Source: Streptomyces sp. NBC_01304
GTDB lineage: Bacteria > Actinomycetota > Actinomycetes > Streptomycetales > Streptomycetaceae
Length of the DNA: 64,000 nt
Direction of reading: 5' to 3'
NCBI RefSeq assembly: GCF_035975855.1
Contig: NZ_CP109055.1
Location: forward strand, 3,782,001 to 3,846,000
Of this stretch, positions 17,700 to 26,383 are shown one piece after another. A model generated the notes under the pieces. The model did not search any database and was not told where the DNA came from. It saw only the letters and a program-made list of their open reading frames with translations. A program made the position numbers and the translations under genes. Position 1 is the stretch's first letter. Each line of letters begins with the position of its first letter.

Positions 17700-18224
17700 T
17701 CAGGCGGAACGGTCCAGGGCGCGCAGCGAGCGGTCGGTGATGGACCGCGAGCCGCGGCCGATGGCGACCGCGCCGGACTGCACGAGTTCCTTGATGCCGT
17801 AGGGCTCCAGCATCTTCAGCATGGCCTCCAGCTTGTCGCTGGTGCCGGTCGCCTCGATGGTGATCGCCTCGGGTGCGACGTCCACGGTCTTGGCGCGGAA
17901 CAGCTGGACGATCTCCACGATCTGGCCGCGGGTCTCGTTGTCGGCGCGGACCTTCACCAGGACGATCTCGCTGGTGATGGCCGAACTCGGCTCGAGTTCA
18001 ACGATCTTCAGTACGTTGACGAGCTTGTTGAGCTGCTTGGTGACCTGCTCGAGCGGCAGCGACTCGACGTTCACCACGATGGTGATGCGGGAGATGTCGG
18101 GGTGCTCGGTGACTCCCACGGCGAGCGAGTCGATGTTGAAGCCGCGGCGCGAGAACAGGGCGGCGATCCGGGCCAGGATGCCGGGCTTGTTCTCGACCAG
18201 GACCGAGAGCGTGTGCTTGGACAT
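17700..18224 (-). CDS. ilvN: Acetolactate synthase small (regulatory) subunit
   Basis: 174-residue regulatory subunit (also called ilvH) that binds valine and stimulates the catalytic subunit. The N-terminal ACT domain has the signature LSVLVENKPGILARIAALFSRRGFNIDSLAVG; the second half (residues about 85-165) is the C-terminal small-subunit domain. ATG 18224 is preceded by GAGAGAAG. It lies 26 nt downstream of ilvB, so it is cotranscribed with it and subject to the same leader attenuation. Confidence 0.96.
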   Translation of the reverse strand: MSKHTLSVLVENKPGILARIAALFSRRGFNIDSLAVGVTEHPDISRITIVVNVESLPLEQVTKQLNKLVNVLKIVELEPSSAITSEIVLVKVRADNETRGQIVEIVQLFRAKTVDVAPEAITIEATGTSDKLEAMLKMLEPYGIKELVQSGAVAIGRGSRSITDRSLRALDRSA

Positions 18225-18250
18225 GTCTTCTCTCTCAGTTCTCTCGGTTC

Positions 18251-20125
18251 TCAGTCGTCCGCGCCGTCGCCGAAGTCGGGGCGCACGCCCCGCGCGGCCA
18301 TGACCTCGTCGTTGGAGGTGCCGGCGGCGACCATCGGCCAGACCTGGGCGTCCTCGTGGACGATGAAGTCGATCACGACGGGGCGGTCGTTGATCTCGTT
18401 CGCCTTGGCGATGATCGCGTCGAGGTCGGCCGGGTCCTCGCAGCGCATCGCGACACAGCCCATGGCCTCGGACAGCTTGACGAAGTCCGGGACGCGGGTG
18501 CCCTTGCGCGCGCCCTCGCTGGCGCCGCGCTGGGAACCGGCGTTCTCACCGGTGTCCTCGCTGTGCAGGACGGTGTTGGAGTAGCGGCCGTCGTAGAACA
18601 GGTTCTGCCACTGGCGGACCATGCCGAGGGCGCCGTTGTTGATGATGGCGACCTTGATCGGGATGTTGTTCAGGGCGCAGGTGGTCAGTTCCTGGTTGGT
18701 CATCTGGAAGCAGCCGTCGCCGTCGATCGCCCAGACCGTACGTTCCGGCCGGCCGGCCTTGGCGCCCATGGCGGCCGGCACGGCGTAGCCCATGGTTCCG
18801 GCGCCGCCGGAGTTGAGCCAGGTCGAGGGCTGTTCGTAGTCGATGAAGTGGGCGGCCCACATCTGGTGCTGGCCGACGCCCGCCGCGAAGATCGTGCCCT
18901 CCGGGGCGAGTTTGCCGATCCGCTCGATGACCTGCTGCGGGGCGAGGCTGCCGTCCGCGGGCTGGTCGTAGCTGAGCGGGTAGGTCTCGCGCCAGCGGTT
19001 GAGGTCGGCCCACCAGGCGCTGTAGTCACCGGTGTTGCCCTCGCTGTGCTCGGCCTGGATGGCCTGCACCAGATCGGCGATGACCTCGCGGGCGTCGCCC
19101 ACGATCGGGACGTCGACCTCGCGGTTCTTGCCGATCTCGGCCGGGTCGATGTCGGCGTGGATGACCTTGGCGTACGGGGCGAAGCTGTCCAGCTTGCCCG
19201 TGACGCGGTCGTCGAAGCGGGTGCCCAGGGCGATGAGCAGGTCCGCCTTCTGCAGCGCGGTGACGGCGGTGACCGCACCGTGCATGCCGGGCATTCCCAC
19301 GTGCAGCGGGTGGCTGTCGGGGAATGCGCCAAGCGCCATCAGTGTGGTGGTGACGGGCGCCTGGGTGAGCTCTGCGAGGACCTTCAGCTCGGCGGTCGCG
19401 CCGGCCTTGAGGACGCCGCCGCCGACGTACAGGACGGGGCGCTTGGCCTGGGTGATCAGCTTCGCGGCCTCGCGGATCTGCTTGGCGTGCGGCTTGGTCA
19501 CCGGGCGGTAGCCGGGCAGGTCGGTCTGCGGCGGCCAACTGAAGGTGGTCATCGCCTGCTGCGCGTCTTTGGTGATGTCCACGAGGACCGGTCCCGGACG
19601 GCCGGTGGAGGCGATGTGGAAGGCCTCCGCGATCGTGTGCGGGATGTCCTCGGGCTTGGTGACCAGGAAGTTGTGCTTCGTGATCGGCATCGTGATGCCC
19701 ATGATGTCGGCTTCCTGGAAGGCGTCGGTCCCGATCGCCTTGGAATTGACCTGCCCCGTGATCGCGACCAGCGGGACGGAGTCCATGTGTGCGTCGGCGA
19801 TCGGTGTGACCAGGTTGGTCGCACCGGGACCGCTCGTCGCCATGCAGACGCCGACCTTGCCGGTGGCCTGCGCATAACCCGTTGCGGCGTGGCCCGCGCC
19901 CTGCTCGTGGCGGACGAGGACGTGCCGGACCTTCTTGGAGTCCATCAGCGGGTCATAGGCGGGCATGATCGTGCCGCCGGGGATACCGAATACCACCTCG
20001 GCCCCGACTTCTTCGAGAGAACGAATGAGGGACTGCGCACCCGTCATGTGCTCGACGGGGGCGGACTGCTGTCCTCCGGATCGGGGCCGCGGCTGCGGAT
20101 GGGCCCCGGTGGCCTGCTCGGTCAT
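18251..20125 (-). CDS. ilvB: Acetolactate synthase large (catalytic) subunit
   Basis: 624-residue ThDP- and FAD-dependent enzyme that condenses pyruvate with pyruvate or 2-ketobutyrate. The catalytic Glu lies in [14 protein letters not shown], the SGPGATNLV motif follows, and the ThDP/Mg2+ motif is [15 protein letters not shown]...[13 protein letters not shown] ~25-residue Pro/Gln/Gly-rich N-terminal extension precedes the core. A region rich in Gly/Ser/Glu ([17 protein letters not shown]) interrupts the C-terminal domain. Expression is controlled by the leader peptide and attenuator at 20184-20301. First gene of ilvBNC. Confidence 0.97.
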   Translation of the reverse strand: MTEQATGAHPQPRPRSGGQQSAPVEHMTGAQSLIRSLEEVGAEVVFGIPGGTIMPAYDPLMDSKKVRHVLVRHEQGAGHAATGYAQATGKVGVCMATSGPGATNLVTPIADAHMDSVPLVAITGQVNSKAIGTDAFQEADIMGITMPITKHNFLVTKPEDIPHTIAEAFHIASTGRPGPVLVDITKDAQQAMTTFSWPPQTDLPGYRPVTKPHAKQIREAAKLITQAKRPVLYVGGGVLKAGATAELKVLAELTQAPVTTTLMALGAFPDSHPLHVGMPGMHGAVTAVTALQKADLLIALGTRFDDRVTGKLDSFAPYAKVIHADIDPAEIGKNREVDVPIVGDAREVIADLVQAIQAEHSEGNTGDYSAWWADLNRWRETYPLSYDQPADGSLAPQQVIERIGKLAPEGTIFAAGVGQHQMWAAHFIDYEQPSTWLNSGGAGTMGYAVPAAMGAKAGRPERTVWAIDGDGCFQMTNQELTTCALNNIPIKVAIINNGALGMVRQWQNLFYDGRYSNTVLHSEDTGENAGSQRGASEGARKGTRVPDFVKLSEAMGCVAMRCEDPADLDAIIAKANEINDRPVVIDFIVHEDAQVWPMVAAGTSNDEVMAARGVRPDFGDGADD

Positions 20126-20183
20126 CGGCGTCTCTTCTCGAAGCTAAGGGGGTTTTGCGAGGGTATGTGAGGTGCCAGTGCAA

Positions 20184-20218
20184 CAAAAAACCCCTCGTGC
20201 CCGGAGGCAAGCGAGGGG
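20184..20218 (-). terminator. ilvBNC transcriptional attenuator
   Basis: On the minus strand the stem CCCCTCG...CGAGGGG (20212-20218 / 20191-20197) with an inner GCC/GGC pair is followed by a run of six U (20185-20190). This true U-tract intrinsic terminator is unusual in such a GC-rich genome. It lies 42 nt after the leader-peptide stop and 58 nt before ilvB. A competing upstream hairpin GCTGAG/CTCAGC (20252-20257 / 20238-20243) can act in pausing or anti-termination. Confidence 0.85.
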
Positions 20219-20259
20219 AGCGCGTCGGAATGGTGCGGCTGAGTGCGTGACCTCAGCGG

Positions 20260-20301
20260 CTAGCCGACGCGCTTTCCAAGTACGAGAATTCGGGTGCGCA
20301 T
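20260..20301 (-). CDS. ilvB leader peptide
   Basis: 13-residue peptide MRTRILVLGKRVG, read from ATG 20301 to TAG at 20260-20262. The regulatory Ile-Leu-Val-Leu run plus a later Val match the end products of the pathway. No Shine-Dalgarno is present; the ATG lies 7 nt after the -10 (GAGGGT), so it is predicted to be translated from a leaderless mRNA. Ribosome stalling at these codons under branched-chain starvation should prevent the downstream attenuator from forming. Attenuation of ilv operons by such leaders is established; this assignment is from sequence. Confidence 0.88.
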   Translation of the reverse strand: MRTRILVLGKRVG

Positions 20302-20308
20302 GGCAATG

Positions 20309-20338
20309 ACCCTCTCCCCGGCCCCCCGGATGTGTCAA
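20309..20338 (-). promoter_or_regulatory. Promoter of ilvBNC
   Basis: TTGACA (20333-20338), 18-bp spacer, GAGGGT (20309-20314), then 7 nt to the leader-peptide ATG. The -35 overlaps the stop codon (20335-20337) of the upstream GGDEF/EAL gene. Confidence 0.75.
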
Positions 20339-23334
20339 GTAGGTGGGACGGCCGTCTCATTATGTGAGCGGCGCGGGGCACCGCCCGCGAAGGCCGGTTC
20401 GACCGGCGCACCGGGCAGCGGATAGTGCCCGCCGGACAGCGCCCGGCGCAGCCGGTATTCGTCCAGCGGCCCGGAGAACGCCATGCCCTGACCATGGGTG
20501 CACCCCATCGCGCGCAACGCGATGACCTGCTCGGGAAGGTCCACACCATCCGCCACGGACTGCAGTCCGAGGTCGGTGGCGATCCTCAGCAGACCACTGG
20601 TGATCTTGTGGAGTCTGGCCGATTCCACCACGCCCTCGATGAGTGAACGGTCGAGCTTCAGTACGTCCACGGGGAGGCGGCGCAGTGCGGTGATCGCCGC
20701 ATGACCGTTACCGAAGCCATCCAGGGCGATCCGGACGCCCAGCCGGCGCAGCGTGGTCAAGCGACGCTCCAGCTCGTCGAGCGCAACGCGCGCGTCGCTG
20801 TCCGCGAGCTCGATGATCAGCGCCCCCGAGGGCAGCCCGTGCCGGGTCAGAAGCGCCTCGATGGAGCCGAGCGGCATGGAGCGGTCCAGGAGCCGCTGGG
20901 CGCTCATGCGGACGGTCACGGGCACGGCATGCCCCGTACCGGCGCGCTCGGCGGCCTGTTCGACGGCTTCCTCCAACATCCAGCGGCCGAGCTCGGCGGT
21001 GCGGTCGTTGTCGTCGGCGACGCGCAGGAATTCGGCCGGGGTGAAGAGGATCCCCTGGGCCGAGCGCCAGCGGGCCTGGGCGGCGACCGCGTTGATCCGG
21101 CCGGTGTCGAGGCTGACCACGGGCTGGTGGAGGAGCGCGAACTCGCCGTCGTGCAGGGCGGTACGCAGCCTCGTCGCGAGCTCCGCCTTGCGGACGACCT
21201 CGGCCTGCATCTGGGGCGCGTACAGCACGACCCGGCCCTTGCCTGCGGCCTTGGCCCGGTACATCGCCAGGTCGGCGTTGCGCAGCAACTCGCCCGCGGT
21301 GACGCCTGGTTCGGCGAAGGCGATGCCGATGGAGGCCGCGACCCGGACCTCGCTGCCGTCGATGTCGTACGGCTGCGAGAGTCTGAGGCGCAGACGGTCG
21401 GCCAGCTCGTGGATGTGGTGCTCGCGGGCGGTGCGGTCGCGGGTGCCGTCGCCGAGGATGAGCGCGGCGAACTCGTCGCCGCCGAGCCGGGCCGCGGTGT
21501 CGCCCGCGCGCACGGATTCGTCCAGTCTTCGGGCGGCCTGGACGAGGAGTTCGTCGCCCGCCTGGTGGCCGATGGTGTCGTTGACCGCCTTGAAGCCGTC
21601 CAGGTCGATGAAGAGCACGGCCGTGCCGCGGTCGGTGATGCGCCGGCCGTTCAGCGCCTGGCCCACGCTCCGGGTGAACAGGGCCCGGTTGGGCAGGTCG
21701 GTGAGCGGGTCGTGCTCGGCGTTGTGCTGCAACTGTGCCTGCAGGCGCACGCGTTCGGTGACGTCCCGGCTGTTGAAGATGAGGCCGCCGTGGTGGCGGT
21801 TGACCGTCGACTCGACATTGAGCCAGGCGCCGGTGCCGGACTTGAAGCGGCACTCGATGCGCGTCGTGGGCTCGTCGGCGAGGCTGGCGGCGAGGAACCT
21901 GCGGACCTCGTGGACGACCCGGCCGAGGTCCTCGGGATGGATGAGCGAGGCCAGCTCCGAGCCCTTCAGCTCCTCGGCGTCCCTCCCCCACACGCCGGCG
22001 GCCGCCGGGCTGACGTACCGCAGAATGCCGTTCGGCGCGGCGATCATGATGACGTCGCTGGAGCCCTGCACCAGGGAGCGGAAGTGGTTCTCCTTCTGGG
22101 CGAGTTCCTGGGTCAGCGTGAGGTTGTCCATCAGCATGATCGCCTGGCGCACCACGAGGGCGAGGACCACGGTGCAGGCCGTGAAGAGGACGACGCGGTC
22201 GGCGCTGTGGCCGTTCAGCGTGTTGTAGAGAATCCCCAACGTGCAGACGGCCGCGGCCAGATACGGGGTGAGCGCCGCCAGTGAGCCGGCGATCTGCCGG
22301 TTGGCGCGGGCGGCGCGCCCGTCGCGAGGCGACTGCGGAGCGGCGTCGCTCCCCCAGGGCCGGTCGCCCGGTCCGGGCTTGTCGGCCCCGTCCTGGTCGC
22401 CCGGCGACTCGAGGGCCGGGTGGCCGGGGCGGGTCGCGGCCCACGGCGCGTACGCGAGGAGCAGCGAACCGGCGAACCAGCCGGCATCCAGGATCTGGCC
22501 CGAGCGATAGCTCTCACGCAGCAGCGGCGAGGTGAACAGCGCGTCGCACACGACGGTCAGGGCCAGCGCGGCGATGGCGGTGTTGACCGCCGAGCGGTTC
22601 GCCGACGAGCGCCGGAAGTGCAGCGCGAGGACCATGCTGACCAGGACGATGTCGAGCAGCGGGTACGCGAGGGAGAGTGCGGCCTGCGCCACGCTGCGGT
22701 CGTCGAACTCGGCGGTGTGCGCGAGGGCCAGGCTCCAGGAGAGCGTGAGCAGCGAGCCGCCGATCAGCCAGGAGTCGAGCGCGAGACAGACCCAGCCGGC
22801 GCGGGTGACGGGCCGCTTGGCGAGGACGAGGAGGCCGATGATCGCGGGCGGCGCGAAGCACAGGAAGAACAGGTCGGCGATGTTCGGGCTGGGCACCTCT
22901 TGGTCGAGTACGACCTCGTACCAGCCCCAGACCGCGTTCCCCAGGGCCGCCATCGCGGAGGAGAGCGCGAACAGGAGCCACGCGGGTCGAAAACGGCTCT
23001 GCCGACTGCGCGCGTAGAGGAAACAGGAGACGGCGGCGGTGGCCGCCGCGATGCTCAGGCCGAAGTCGCCCATGAACAACGACAGTTGTTCCGAACCCCA
23101 GCCGAGCGCGGAGCCGGCGGCATAGCCGCCGCACACCAGCGCGAGCATGAGCTGCGAGACCAGACCGGACCGGCCGCCACCGGACATCGGGGGGCGGGCC
23201 AGCACCGCCCCGGGGGCGCTCACCGGGCCGCCCGGCTCGGCAGTCCGGTTCGGCAGGTCCTCCTGCGCCTGAGTCCGGTCGGCGTGCGCAAGGGTCGCCG
23301 CCGGCGGCCCTGCCGCGTCGGATCGTTCGTCCAT
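20335..23334 (-). CDS. Membrane GGDEF/EAL c-di-GMP protein with degenerate EAL
   Basis: About 999 residues: a multi-helix membrane sensor (roughly 50-400), a PAS domain (FRSLVQGSSDVIMIAAPNGIL onward), GGDEF (intact ARLGGDEFAAL, preceded by the inhibitory I-site RAGD five residues before) and an EAL domain that has lost its signature. EAL reads AAQ in GRINAVAAQARW, DDFGTG reads DGFGNG, and the usual ITE Glu is replaced by LADS. I infer a diguanylate cyclase under product inhibition whose EAL domain is inactive or only binds c-di-GMP. It sits next to ilvB, like a GGDEF/EAL gene in S. coelicolor (possibly the cdgC orthologue, from memory). The start is uncertain; GTG 23463 is an alternative. Confidence 0.85.
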   Translation of the reverse strand: MDERSDAAGPPAATLAHADRTQAQEDLPNRTAEPGGPVSAPGAVLARPPMSGGGRSGLVSQLMLALVCGGYAAGSALGWGSEQLSLFMGDFGLSIAAATAAVSCFLYARSRQSRFRPAWLLFALSSAMAALGNAVWGWYEVVLDQEVPSPNIADLFFLCFAPPAIIGLLVLAKRPVTRAGWVCLALDSWLIGGSLLTLSWSLALAHTAEFDDRSVAQAALSLAYPLLDIVLVSMVLALHFRRSSANRSAVNTAIAALALTVVCDALFTSPLLRESYRSGQILDAGWFAGSLLLAYAPWAATRPGHPALESPGDQDGADKPGPGDRPWGSDAAPQSPRDGRAARANRQIAGSLAALTPYLAAAVCTLGILYNTLNGHSADRVVLFTACTVVLALVVRQAIMLMDNLTLTQELAQKENHFRSLVQGSSDVIMIAAPNGILRYVSPAAAGVWGRDAEELKGSELASLIHPEDLGRVVHEVRRFLAASLADEPTTRIECRFKSGTGAWLNVESTVNRHHGGLIFNSRDVTERVRLQAQLQHNAEHDPLTDLPNRALFTRSVGQALNGRRITDRGTAVLFIDLDGFKAVNDTIGHQAGDELLVQAARRLDESVRAGDTAARLGGDEFAALILGDGTRDRTAREHHIHELADRLRLRLSQPYDIDGSEVRVAASIGIAFAEPGVTAGELLRNADLAMYRAKAAGKGRVVLYAPQMQAEVVRKAELATRLRTALHDGEFALLHQPVVSLDTGRINAVAAQARWRSAQGILFTPAEFLRVADDNDRTAELGRWMLEEAVEQAAERAGTGHAVPVTVRMSAQRLLDRSMPLGSIEALLTRHGLPSGALIIELADSDARVALDELERRLTTLRRLGVRIALDGFGNGHAAITALRRLPVDVLKLDRSLIEGVVESARLHKITSGLLRIATDLGLQSVADGVDLPEQVIALRAMGCTHGQGMAFSGPLDEYRLRRALSGGHYPLPGAPVEPAFAGGAPRRSHNETAVPPT

Positions 23335-23568
23335 AGGCCGTGCATCGCCCGTCGCCCCCCTCGCAAGTCCTCGGGTCTGTGAAAAGACACAGTCCCCGGC
23401 TCTTACCGGCGCCGAACGGTGCACGGCGCAGCCCCTGTCGGGACGATACACCAGTCCCGTCACTCAGGGACATAGTTCCTCTACTCTCCGTGACGACCAG
23501 GACTGTTATGGACACTGGGTGCACGTGAGCCGTGGCAGAGGGTGCGCGAACGTGGCGATTGTGTGCGC

Positions 23569-24555
23569 CTACTGCGGCGACTCCGCGGTGGTGAGGACGA
23601 CGTTGTCGAGGGCCTCTCCGGCGGCGTACCGCTCCAGCTGCGCCACGAGCAGTCGCTTGGCGCGCGGCAGGAAAGCCGAGGAACTGCCACCCACGTGCGG
23701 GCTGATGAGGAGGTTCGGAGCATGCCACAGCGGGTGGCCCGCGGGGAGCGGTTCCGGGTCGGTCACATCGACGGCGGCGCTCAGGCGGCCGGCCTCGAGC
23801 TCGGCGAGGAGCGCCTTGGTGTCGACGACGGGGCCCCGCGCGACATTCACCAGGAGGGCGCCGTCCTTCATCGTGGCCAGGAAGTCGGCGTTCACCAGGT
23901 GGAAGGTGTCCTCGGTGAGCGGCGTGGACAGGACCACCACGTCGGCTGTGGGCAGCAGTTCGGGCAGGGCGCTCAGCGGGTGCACGGCGCCGCGCTCCGT
24001 CGTGCGGGCAGAGCGCGCGACGCGCGTCACCCGCGCGCATTCGAAGGGCGCGAGCCGGTCTTCGATGGCCGCACCGATGGAGCCGTATCCGACGATGAGC
24101 ACCTCCTTGTCGGCGAGCGCGGGATAGAAGCCGGACCTCCACTCCTCCTTCTGCTGTCCTCGTACGAAGCCGGGGATGCCTCGCAGCGAGGCGAGGATCA
24201 GCGTCAGCGTGAGCTCGGCGGTGGACGCCTCGTGCACCCCGCGCGCATTGCAGAGGCGCACACCGGGGCCGAGGGCGCCGACTCCCGGCAGGACGTGGTC
24301 CATTCCCGCGGTGAGGGTCTGCACGACACGTACCGACGTCATCGCGGACAGGGGGCGCACCGAGACGGCCGCGCCCTTCATATAGGGGACTACGTAGAAG
24401 GCGCAGTCGGCAGGATCGGCGGGGAAGTCGGCCCCGCCGTCCCAGAAACGGTAGACGAGCCCCTTCGGGAGGCCTTCGATCTCCTCGGCCGGAATGGGGA
24501 GCCATACCTCTGCGTCCACGGCTGGGTTCACGTCTGCGTTCACGTCGTCGGTCAT
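23569..24555 (-). CDS. D-isomer-specific 2-hydroxyacid dehydrogenase
   Basis: 328-residue NAD(P)-dependent oxidoreductase. The Rossmann loop is VGYGSIGAAIEDRL, the catalytic Arg is in VNVARGPVVD, the Glu/Asp region is DVTDPEPLP, and the catalytic His is in ISPHVGGSS. It may act on glyoxylate, hydroxypyruvate or another 2-keto acid; specificity cannot be told. The start ATG 24555 was chosen because the frame becomes coherent here and TAGCCT (24563-24568) lies exactly 7 nt upstream with no Shine-Dalgarno. It is divergent from the aldo/keto reductase. Confidence 0.88.
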   Translation of the reverse strand: MTDDVNADVNPAVDAEVWLPIPAEEIEGLPKGLVYRFWDGGADFPADPADCAFYVVPYMKGAAVSVRPLSAMTSVRVVQTLTAGMDHVLPGVGALGPGVRLCNARGVHEASTAELTLTLILASLRGIPGFVRGQQKEEWRSGFYPALADKEVLIVGYGSIGAAIEDRLAPFECARVTRVARSARTTERGAVHPLSALPELLPTADVVVLSTPLTEDTFHLVNADFLATMKDGALLVNVARGPVVDTKALLAELEAGRLSAAVDVTDPEPLPAGHPLWHAPNLLISPHVGGSSSAFLPRAKRLLVAQLERYAAGEALDNVVLTTAESPQ

Positions 24556-24562
24556 GGTCAGG

Positions 24563-24568
24563 AGGCTA
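24563..24568 (-). promoter_or_regulatory. -10 box of a leaderless gene
   Basis: TAGCCT on the minus strand, 7 nt before ATG 24555. No good -35 is recognisable. Confidence 0.4.
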
Positions 24569-24645
24569 ATCGGAAGGAGGCTGGCCGCGGGACGCGGGAC
24601 GGGAGAGGTTAGTTTTGGGGCGCGCATCGGTGGGGGCGCGCACCG

Positions 24646-25689
24646 ATGACGGCGGCGGACGTGACAGCGGGAGGGAACCGGCAGGTGGAGCGCAGGACGA
24701 TCGGGGCTGCGGCGCTCGAAGTGGGCGCGGTAGGACTCGGCTGCATGCCGATGAGCTGGGCGTACACCGCGTCGCAGCAGCACGGCGAGGAGTCGCTGCG
24801 CACCGTGCACGCGGCGCTCGACACGGGTGTGACGTTGCTCGACACCGCCGACATGTACGGGCCGTTCACCAATGAACTGCTGATCGGGCGGGTGCTGAAG
24901 GAGCGCCGCGCGGATGCCTTCGTGTCGACCAAGGTCGGTCTTCTGGTGGGCGAGCAGCACATCGTGGCCAACGGACGTCCGGGGTATGTGAAGCGGGCGT
25001 GCGACGCGTCGCTGCGCCGCCTGCAGACGGATGTCATCGACCTCTACCAACTACACCGGGCAGACCCCGAGGTGCCGGTCGAGGAGACCTGGGGCGCGAT
25101 GGCGGAGCTGGTGACGGCCGGCAAGGTGCGGTCGCTGGGGTTGTGCGCGGTGGGCGCACGCGCGGGCCGCAGGTCCGGGGCGGCCCTGCACGACGGGACG
25201 ATCCGCCAACTGGAGCGCGTACAACAAGTGTTCCCGGTGAGCACGATCCAGGCCGAGCTGTCCGTGTGGTCGCCGGAGGCCCTGGACGCACTGCTGCCGT
25301 GGTGCTCGGCGCGGGGCGTGGGGTTCCTGGCCGCGATGCCGCTGGGGAACGGTTTCCTCACGGGCACGCTGACGCCGGGCCAGGGCTTCGAGCCCGAGGA
25401 CGTACGGGCCAGGCATCCGCGGTTCACGGCCGAGATGATGGCGGCCAACCAGCCGATCGTGGCGGGCCTTCGCCGGATCGCCGAGCGGCACGGGACCGGG
25501 GTGACTCCGGCTCAGGTGGCCCTCGCCTGGGTACTTACGCGCGGGCCGCACGTGGTGGCGGTGGCGGGGGCCAAGCGGGAGCGGTGGGTGCGGGAGAACT
25601 CGGGGGCGGGGGCATGGTCGTTGGAGCTGACGGAGCAGGATCTGACGGAGATCGCGGGGTTGCCCGGGGCTGTGGGGTCTTGGGAGTAG
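24646..25689 (+). CDS. Aldo/keto reductase
   Basis: 347-residue (alpha/beta)8-barrel NADPH-dependent reductase. The catalytic tetrad can be placed: Asp and Tyr in LLDTADMYG, Lys in VSTKVGLL, His in YQLHRADP. The C-terminal AVAGAKRERWVRENSGA binds the cofactor 2'-phosphate. A basic insertion (GARAGRRSGAALHD) after GLCAVG lengthens one loop and is unlike close homologues. Substrate unknown. ATG 24646 starts 90 bp from the divergent dehydrogenase start. Confidence 0.9.
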   Translation: MTAADVTAGGNRQVERRTIGAAALEVGAVGLGCMPMSWAYTASQQHGEESLRTVHAALDTGVTLLDTADMYGPFTNELLIGRVLKERRADAFVSTKVGLLVGEQHIVANGRPGYVKRACDASLRRLQTDVIDLYQLHRADPEVPVEETWGAMAELVTAGKVRSLGLCAVGARAGRRSGAALHDGTIRQLERVQQVFPVSTIQAELSVWSPEALDALLPWCSARGVGFLAAMPLGNGFLTGTLTPGQGFEPEDVRARHPRFTAEMMAANQPIVAGLRRIAERHGTGVTPAQVALAWVLTRGPHVVAVAGAKRERWVRENSGAGAWSLELTEQDLTEIAGLPGAVGSWE

Positions 25690-26210
25690 GGGAGTTGAGG
25701 GCCTGAGGGCCTGAGGGCCTGAGAGTCGGAGGGCTGGGGAGTCGGGGGCCGGGGAGTTGGGGGCCGGGGAGTTGGGGGCCGGGGAGTTGGGGGGCCGGGG
25801 AGCCGAGGTCCGGGGAGCCGCGGTCCGAGGAGCTGGAGAGCCGGGTGGCCGGAGGTCCGCGGGGCCGGAGGCCGCGAAGTTGCGAGCCGGGGAACTGAAG
25901 GGCCACGGAGCTGAGGGCCCGCGGAGCTGGAGGCCGCAAAGTTGGATGCCGCAAAGTTGGAGCTGCCGAGCCGCATGGCTGAGGGCCTGGGAGCTGGGGG
26001 TCCGCGGAGCCGGAGGTCCGCGGAGTTGGGGGTCCGCGGAGTTGGGGGTCCGCGGAGTTGGGGGGCCCGCGGATTTGGGGGCCTGAGAGCTGAAAGGCCG
26101 CAAGGTTAGGGGCTGCGTAGTTGAGGGGCCAGGAAGCCCGATGGCCGGGGAGTTGGGCCGCCGGGGAGTCAGGAGGCCCGCGGGCCTCGGGGCTTCCGGC
26201 CGACGGAGCG
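25690..26210. repeat. Degenerate 15-bp G-rich tandem repeat array
   Basis: About 500 bp built from roughly thirty imperfect copies of a 15-bp unit (GGCCGGGGAGTTGGG and variants GGTCCGCGGAGTTGG). The cleanest copies are around 25746-25800 and 26010-26065. Because 15 is a multiple of 3, several frames stay open and read as pentapeptide repeats (PGPQL on the minus strand, ELGAG on the plus strand), but no frame has a recognisable domain, start or Shine-Dalgarno. I therefore do not call a gene. The plus strand has many runs of 3-6 G and could form quadruplexes. Confidence 0.85.
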
Positions 26211-26383
26211 TCCGGTGCTTTGCGGTTCGTCGGCTTTTCCTGTCGGCAAGTGGGAACCTGCGCGGCGGCTGCGGTGTATGAACAGTGGAAGTGCCGCGAG
26301 GCGGGTGGGGCGGGCTGGACTCCTGCCCGGTCCGAGCCATCCGGGGCTTCGCGGAACTGTTCGCCGTCGAAGGGATCGAGATC
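26211..26383. other. Unassigned sequence upstream of the lipoprotein gene
   Basis: 173 bp of non-repetitive sequence between the repeat array and the GTG at 26384. It presumably holds the promoter, but no convincing hexamer pair is seen. Confidence 0.4.

Noticed and set aside
25757..26086. Plus-strand ELGAG/VRGAG pentapeptide-repeat frame
   Set aside because: Same repeat artefact; no ribosome-binding site, and the flanking sequence has no coding bias.
25690..26210. CRISPR array
   Set aside because: Units are degenerate and contiguous without unique spacers, and no cas genes are present.
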